Below are positions 60,101 to 64,000 of a stretch of DNA of 64,000 nt, in pieces. The stretch's first letter is position 1; every line of letters starts with the position of its first letter. The position numbers were made by a program, and so were the translations under genes. Source of the stretch: Trissonchulus latispiculum (Eukaryota > Nematoda > Enoplea > Enoplida > Ironidae); assembly GCA_030248195.1 (NCBI GenBank), contig JASAND010015701.1, positions 1 to 64,000 on the forward strand, given 5' to 3'. Under the pieces are notes generated by a model, which was given only the letters and a program-made list of their open reading frames with translations, had not been told where the DNA came from and did no database searches.

Positions 60101-63100
60101 TAAAAGAGTGATAGGCATTAGGACAGTAAACCCACAGGTCGGTGGGGCCACTTTTTGGAGGTGGTATAATGATAAAAGTTGAACGCCTCGCCAAGGGCTT
60201 TCATTTGATGCCGAACTTGACCACTTTTGAAGACTTTCATTTTTGACCCGCACCGGACCCACTGTGGGTGGGGCACCCACCCACAGGTCGGTGGGGACAG
60301 TTTTTGGAGGTGGTACAATGACAAAAGTTGATCGCCTCACCAAGGCCTTTCATTTGACACCAAACTTGACCACTTTTGAAGACTTTCATTTTTGACCCAC
60401 ACCGGACCCACTGTGGGTGGGCCACCCACCCACAGGCCGCTGGGGCCACTTTTTGTGGGTGGCATAACGACAAAAGTTGATCGCCTCGCCAAGGGCTTTC
60501 ATTTGATACCAAACTTGACCACTTTTGAAGACTTTCATTTTTGACCCACACCGGACCCACTGTGGGTGGGGCACCCACCCGCAGGCCGCTGGGGCCACTT
60601 TTGTGGGTGGCATAATGACAAGTTGATCGCCTCGCCAAGGGCTTTCATTTGTTGCCGAACTTGACCACTTTTGAAGACTTTCATTTTTGACCCACACCGG
60701 ACCCACTGTGGGTGGGTCACTCCCACAGGCCGCTGGGGGTACTTTTTTGGGTGGCATAATGACAAAAGTTGATCGCCTCGCCAAGGGCTTTCATTTGACA
60801 CCAAGCTTGACCACTTTTGAAGACTTTCATTTTTGACCCACACCGGACCCACTGTGGGTGGGCCACCCCACCCGCAGGCCGCTGGGACCGCACTTTTTTG
60901 TGGGTGGCATAATGACAAAAGTTGATCGCCTCGCCAAGGGCTTTCATTTGATACCAAACTTGACCACTTTTGAAGACTTTCATTTTTGACCCACACCGGG
61001 CCCACTGTGGGTGGGCGCTGTGGGTCGAAGGTCCATCCTCCAACCGACCTCAACAGTATGCTCATCGTTTTCAGCGACCCCGATTTATGGGTACCACCCC
61101 AATTCCGAAAAACGCCATTTTTAGTGACTTTTAGGCCATTTCTAGTAAAAGTGGGACTTAGAAACTTTTAGTGAAAACAGGTGAAAAAATGCAAAGTTTG
61201 GGCCCATCTCCTGAAAGCTACAGAGCGAAATTAAAAATTCCCCCTCGTTACATTCCGCGCATAGTCCGAAATATTCAAATAAAATAAACCAAACCGATCT
61301 AGCTGCTAGCCTGTGAAAAAAAGTCGATCACAACCGAAGTGCCAAAATAGCGAAAGTCCGACTTTGGGGCCTTGGCACAGAGCCAAAATTGGCCAGGTGC
61401 CAAAATGACCAAAAAAAGGTTGCATGGGAGGACCCTGCCTACCAACATATAATAGTAGTATAGGACCAAAATGCCCATATCGTTCCAACACTGCGCTGAC
61501 ATAAGCACTTCCGAAAAGCGTTATTAACCGAGAAAAAAAAACAAACGCACGGTAACTCCCACCTAGTGCAAAATTTCGAAGCTCGGAATTTTAACCAAAA
61601 GTATGGTGGTACTTGTAGTACTGCTCGAGTACTTTACGATGGTAACATTTTTACCCCTCCCAGACCTCTAATTAGCTGGCACCAGGCCAACACGCTCTCC
61701 AGGGGGCCGCGCAGACGCCTTTATACCCATATTATGTAGGGGCGCTATCGCGCCCCTACATAATTAAGGGGAACAGAAACAGGTCACAAAACTACCCAAC
61801 ACCTTCACCCCTACTTCTGACGATAGGAACACCCGTATCCGGCAAATCCTCATTAAACCGCAGCGACTGCACATCTGCACTTACCACAGTGACAGGCTTC
61901 AGTGGATTCTTAATGAACATAATGAGACAGTTAGTCGGCTGGGCACTCTCCAGTTTGCTGAAAACAAAACAACACAAAACAAATAGGAACTGCGCATGCG
62001 CAAGAATCAGATTCCAAGAAAAGCTAACACCACAAAACTATCAATTTACATAGTGTGCTTCAAGTAAACATTCGTGTAAGTCAACAATAATAAAATCAGT
62101 AGCAAATTATATACTTTTCTCTTCTAATTCCAGGCAGCTGAGACGCAGTGATATACAGAGGTTGGCCGGACATGAAGACGCCATTTTGCTAAAAATGCAT
62201 CAACAGTTAAGTTACGTAATAAACGCCATGTGTGTGCAAGGAAACACAACTATTATAGCTTAGCTCAAAACATAGTGCGCGCGAATGGAGAGGAAATAGA
62301 ATTTTAGCGAAGTTCCCTGAATATAATGATTTTGGGAAATTTGTGACCACTTCAGTCCATCTTTCCTGGAGATCTCCACAAATTTTTGAACGAAAGAAAT
62401 TCCATTTGTTATCAGTCGACCTGCATATGTATCTAGCTTTTTTCTCGGCAAAATTCCTGTGGGTGGGGAACTTTTTCGCAAAATGCTTCAACAACTCAGC
62501 TAACTTGCTGCTGCGATAAAGATTAAACAATTTAAACTTAATTTTAAGCTCAAAATGGCTAAAAGGTGTTAAAAAGATCGAAGAGTCCGGCGAAACCGGA
62601 AAATTTTCTGAAAATGTATATACCCTCAAAACCATTATTTTCTGGGCACTTTTGGGTTCGAAGAGGAGGTTCGAAACCTTGTGGGGACGATTTCTTGAGA
62701 GGGTCCACCCCAACAAACCCTCCCTCCTGCTGGAAAAAGCCGCCACCCTACGCAAAGGTGAACCTTCAACGCAAGGTTTTTTTTAGGCCATAGCTTAGGC
62801 CATGGCTTAAATTTATGAGTCGATGGCCTAAAGAATTTTGGCCGTTGAGGCCATTTGGCCTAAATTTTTCGACGAAAACCCAGTTAAATTTTGTTGATTT
62901 TTATGTAAAAACATCAATTTTCTAAAAAATTTTCGCGCCTTCGGCGCGAATTTATGCATTTCACTTGTATTTTTGGGCTGCGCCAGCTGCCAGCTAGTTA
63001 CATTGTCTATTTGCACTTATAAATACACAGTCTAGTTATAAGTTCGTTTACTGTTCCAAAGATTTTAGTATGTAGTTTAACTTTATTTCTGTTAGTTTAA

Positions 63101-63682
63101 TTTTTCTTTCTTTGGTTCTCTATACTCGTATGCTCCTACCTGTTTTCATTTTCAATAAAAATTTTTAATTCATTAATACTGTAGTGCACTAGTATATATT
63201 TCTTTCTATGCTAACAACGTTCTGCTTCTGCCATTTTAAGGTAAAAACGTAGCTTTTCTGGTGTGTCAAACAGTGACGATGGCGATTTTTGTTGTTAAAC
63301 AGCGATTTTTGAATATATAACGCGTGAAAACATGATAACTGTAATTTTAACAATGCGTACAATACCGCACAACCTAAAAATTAACAAAATTTGGATGGCC
63401 TAAATTTCTTGGCCGATGGCCTAAAAAATTTGAGTCGTTGAGGCCATTTGGCCTAAAGTTCGGCGACCAAAAAAACCTGCTTCAACGTCAAGCAAGCTCC
63501 AACCTAAGGAAAAAGGGGTCCCCTACAGGAAAAAGTCAATATACAAAGGTGGTATATGCCACACCTGTAGTGCTGGGAAAGCACAATTTTTTCATTTAAA
63601 ACAACAGCTACAAAGGTCACGTCTCCGAAAAGTTAAAACTCACCATTGCGGAATTTAGGCAAAGCCTGGCAGCCTCAGACCC
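48147..63682 (-). CDS. HNRNPL: hnRNP L-like RNA-binding protein, 5' end off the window
   Basis: Nuclear regulator of splicing that binds CA-rich RNA through four RRMs. Exons, 5' to 3': 63644-63682, 62115-62188, 61885-61957, 55609-55791, 54071-54125, 51687-51800, 51254-51394, 50650-50861, 50351-50472, 49524-49728, 49231-49285, 48954-49058, 48147-48496. All join in phase with GT-AG borders, giving 575 residues plus stop. The end of RRM1 (ARLCLNSAM, NGVFMSGQPLYIT) is followed by RRM2 (LIMFIKNP, then FALVEFGTPNEA and GCCTLKVEFA), a Gly/Met-rich linker, RRM3 (FNCDRLFNLFCIYGNISK, then DTAMIQMGD) and RRM4 (ILYWFNAP, KIQFFGK, AGLAEFESTELA). After RRM4 comes an RGG/Met-rich tail of about 95 residues, absent from vertebrate hnRNP L, whose glycine-rich part is N-terminal. 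It could equally be hnRNP LL-like. The start of RRM1 and the N-terminus lie beyond 64000. Confidence 0.9.
51144..51203. repeat. fragment of the palindrome outer unit
   Basis: TTTTGAAGCATTCTTGAGACATAAAGAAAACAATTTCGCTTTCT, shown here only by its key part AACAATTTCGCTTTCT, corresponds to the outer end of the palindrome at 39031-41722. It lies in an hnRNP L intron, 50 bp past an exon. Confidence 0.55.
52263..52424. mobile_element. short hAT MITE, CAGGGGAGTATCC end
   Basis: CAGGGGAGTATCCAGG at the left and CCTGGATACGCCCATG at the right are TIRs. CGGCATAC (52255-52262) and TGGCATAC (52425-52432) form an 8-bp duplication with one mismatch. It lies in the hnRNP L intron between 51800 and 54071. A related fragment is at 23865-24092. 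Confidence 0.75.
52433..54070. other. hnRNP L intron, no feature seen
   Basis: AT-rich intron sequence without delimitable repeats or open frames. Confidence 0.45.
54306..55566. mobile_element. long-TIR element, arms about 370 bp
   Basis: AGGCGTCTCGTCATTCAGAC at 54306 is mirrored by GTCTGAATGACGAGACGCCT ending at 55566. The inverted similarity continues for about 370 bp with few differences (AGTTACCTAAGAGCGCTAAG, CCAAGCCAAGCCAGTAGC, GCGTATGC). The core is AT-rich and non-coding. Its right end is about 40 bp from the RRM2 exon 55609-55791. A Mutator-like origin is possible, but no 9-bp duplication was seen. Confidence 0.8.
55865..56275. mobile_element. GC-homopolymer-rich TIR element, copy 2
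   Basis: CTGGGCTTTTTT and CTAGAAAAAGCCCAG are the ends, and ACACA is duplicated at 55860-55864 and 56276-56280. The core (AAATGCCAAATTTTAAGGAT and on) is nearly the same as in copy 1 at 20836-21265. It starts 74 bp upstream of the RRM2 exon acceptor. Confidence 0.8.
56521..57279. mobile_element. long-TIR element, arms about 183 bp
   Basis: ACAAGTAATAAAAATGCTCC at 56521 is matched by GGAGCATTTTTATTACTTGT ending at 57279, and the arms stay nearly identical for about 183 bp through CCCATATTCGCG. Both arms contain GACTAGTCTTAAAAATGCTT, also found alone at about 10288-10310 in an SGPL1 intron. Confidence 0.85.
57426..58967. repeat. satellite array 1, about 149-bp monomer, ten copies
   Basis: Monomers share AAAAGTTGATCGCCTCGCCA, AAACTTGACCACTTTTGAAG and a hairpin CTGTGGGTGGG..CACCCACCCACAG. 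A different 45-bp piece (GTATCCCTCTAGTACCTA) interrupts at about 58607 and recurs at the end of the array. Long minus-strand open frames arise because the period is not a multiple of three; they are not genes. The array lies in the hnRNP L intron that splits RRM2. Confidence 0.95.
58968..60115. mobile_element. TIR element inserted in the satellite
   Basis: CCTATCACTCT at the left is matched by AGAGTGATAGG at the right. Each end has three tandem copies of a 55-60-bp unit containing AAAACTAAGAATCACTCATT and TACAAATTAAT. The core holds a degraded relative of the CAGTGGGGCGC element (59560-59905). Satellite monomers continue on both sides. Confidence 0.8.
60128..61020. repeat. satellite array 2, six copies
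   Basis: Same monomer as array 1, in the same orientation, resuming after the inserted element. Several copies have small deletions in the hairpin segment (near 60720, 60870). Confidence 0.93.
61021..61884. other. hnRNP L intron; one perfect GC palindrome
   Basis: Mostly unremarkable. TTATGTAGGGGCGC and GCGCCCCTACATAA (61732-61763) form a perfect 14-bp stem with a 4-base loop. Confidence 0.55.
62772..63479. mobile_element. hAT element with CAAGGTTTTTTT end
   Basis: CAAGGTTTTTTTTAGGCC at the left and AAAAAAACCTG at the right are TIRs, flanked by exact 8-bp duplications CTTCAACG (62764-62771 and 63480-63487). GGCCTAAA and TTTAGGCC words are clustered inside both ends. It is an hnRNP L intron insertion between 62188 and 63644. 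No transposase. Confidence 0.85.
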
Positions 63683-64000
63683 CTAAAACAAAATTCACAA
63701 GCAATTTTACAAAAATGACTAACACTAAAACTTCATTCTATTGTCAAGTATATATACAGTATACGTAATATGCGAATATCTTGGAACACGTGATACGCGT
63801 CTTATGGCAATACCGATTAGCAAAATGTGTGTACCGTTAACAATTTCACAGTCATAATTCCTCCTGGGAGGGTTTTAGAACTGCCGACACTAAAAAACAT
63901 ATATATACGTATAGCGCGGCGGGAAAAAACCAAATTTTCGAATTTTGGCTGTAACTTTTTATTAAGCGACAAATCGAAAATCTAACGATAACTACTATCA
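63683..64000. other. 5' intron of hnRNP L, no exon recognised
   Basis: The start of RRM1 and the N-terminus should lie further upstream on the minus strand. No matching exon was found before the window ends. Confidence 0.4.

Noticed and set aside
57287..61065. Several overlapping minus-strand open frames of 100-180 codons
   Set aside because: They are satellite monomers read through; the period of about 149 bp rotates the frame, so the same peptides recur in shifted order. No splice or family evidence for a protein.

Overview
The window looks like nuclear DNA of an invertebrate animal. It is AT-rich, its genes have introns with GT-AG splice signals, and it carries a DEG/ENaC sodium channel (an animal-only family), a LIN52 homologue, an hnRNP L-type splicing regulator, a sphingosine-1-phosphate lyase and an alpha-kinase-like fragment. 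I cannot name the phylum. The genome is crowded with non-autonomous DNA transposons, many with intact terminal inverted repeats (TIRs) and readable target-site duplications (TSDs). They sit between genes and inside introns.

Layout. 1-9.1 kb: an alpha-kinase-like fragment (+), a decayed retrotransposon RNase H relic (-), then inverted-repeat and TTAA-flanked elements. 9.1-19.6 kb: a complete sphingosine-1-phosphate lyase gene on the minus strand, rebuilt here as 14 coding exons and 580 codons with every splice phase consistent. Its introns hold a GGGGCC-rich hAT element, a TTAA element and a poly-G/poly-C tract. 19.6-33 kb: intergenic DNA with nested hAT elements up to three levels deep. 33.0-33.8 kb: the last two coding exons of LIN52 (+), followed by an unassigned chain of exon-like segments. 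37.3-38.6 kb: a one-exon DEG/ENaC channel (+). 39.0-41.7 kb: a 2.7-kb palindrome whose arms are dimeric. 41.8-46.2 kb: a TIR element and a 3.6-kb composite hAT. 48.1-63.7 kb: an hnRNP L-like gene on the minus strand, 13 exons visible, with its 5' end beyond the right edge. Its introns contain long-TIR elements, two hAT elements and a roughly 149-bp satellite that separates the two coding halves of RRM2.

The genes do not form a pathway or operon. SGPL1 acts in sphingolipid breakdown at the ER, LIN52 in the DREAM/MuvB cell-cycle repressor, hnRNP L in nuclear splicing, and DEG/ENaC at the plasma membrane. The clearest result is how heavily transposons and satellite have colonised two conserved, apparently intact genes, and how often insertions nest with duplications that still date them. 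Exon calls come from splice motifs, phase continuity and remembered family sequences. No alignment or transcript data were available.
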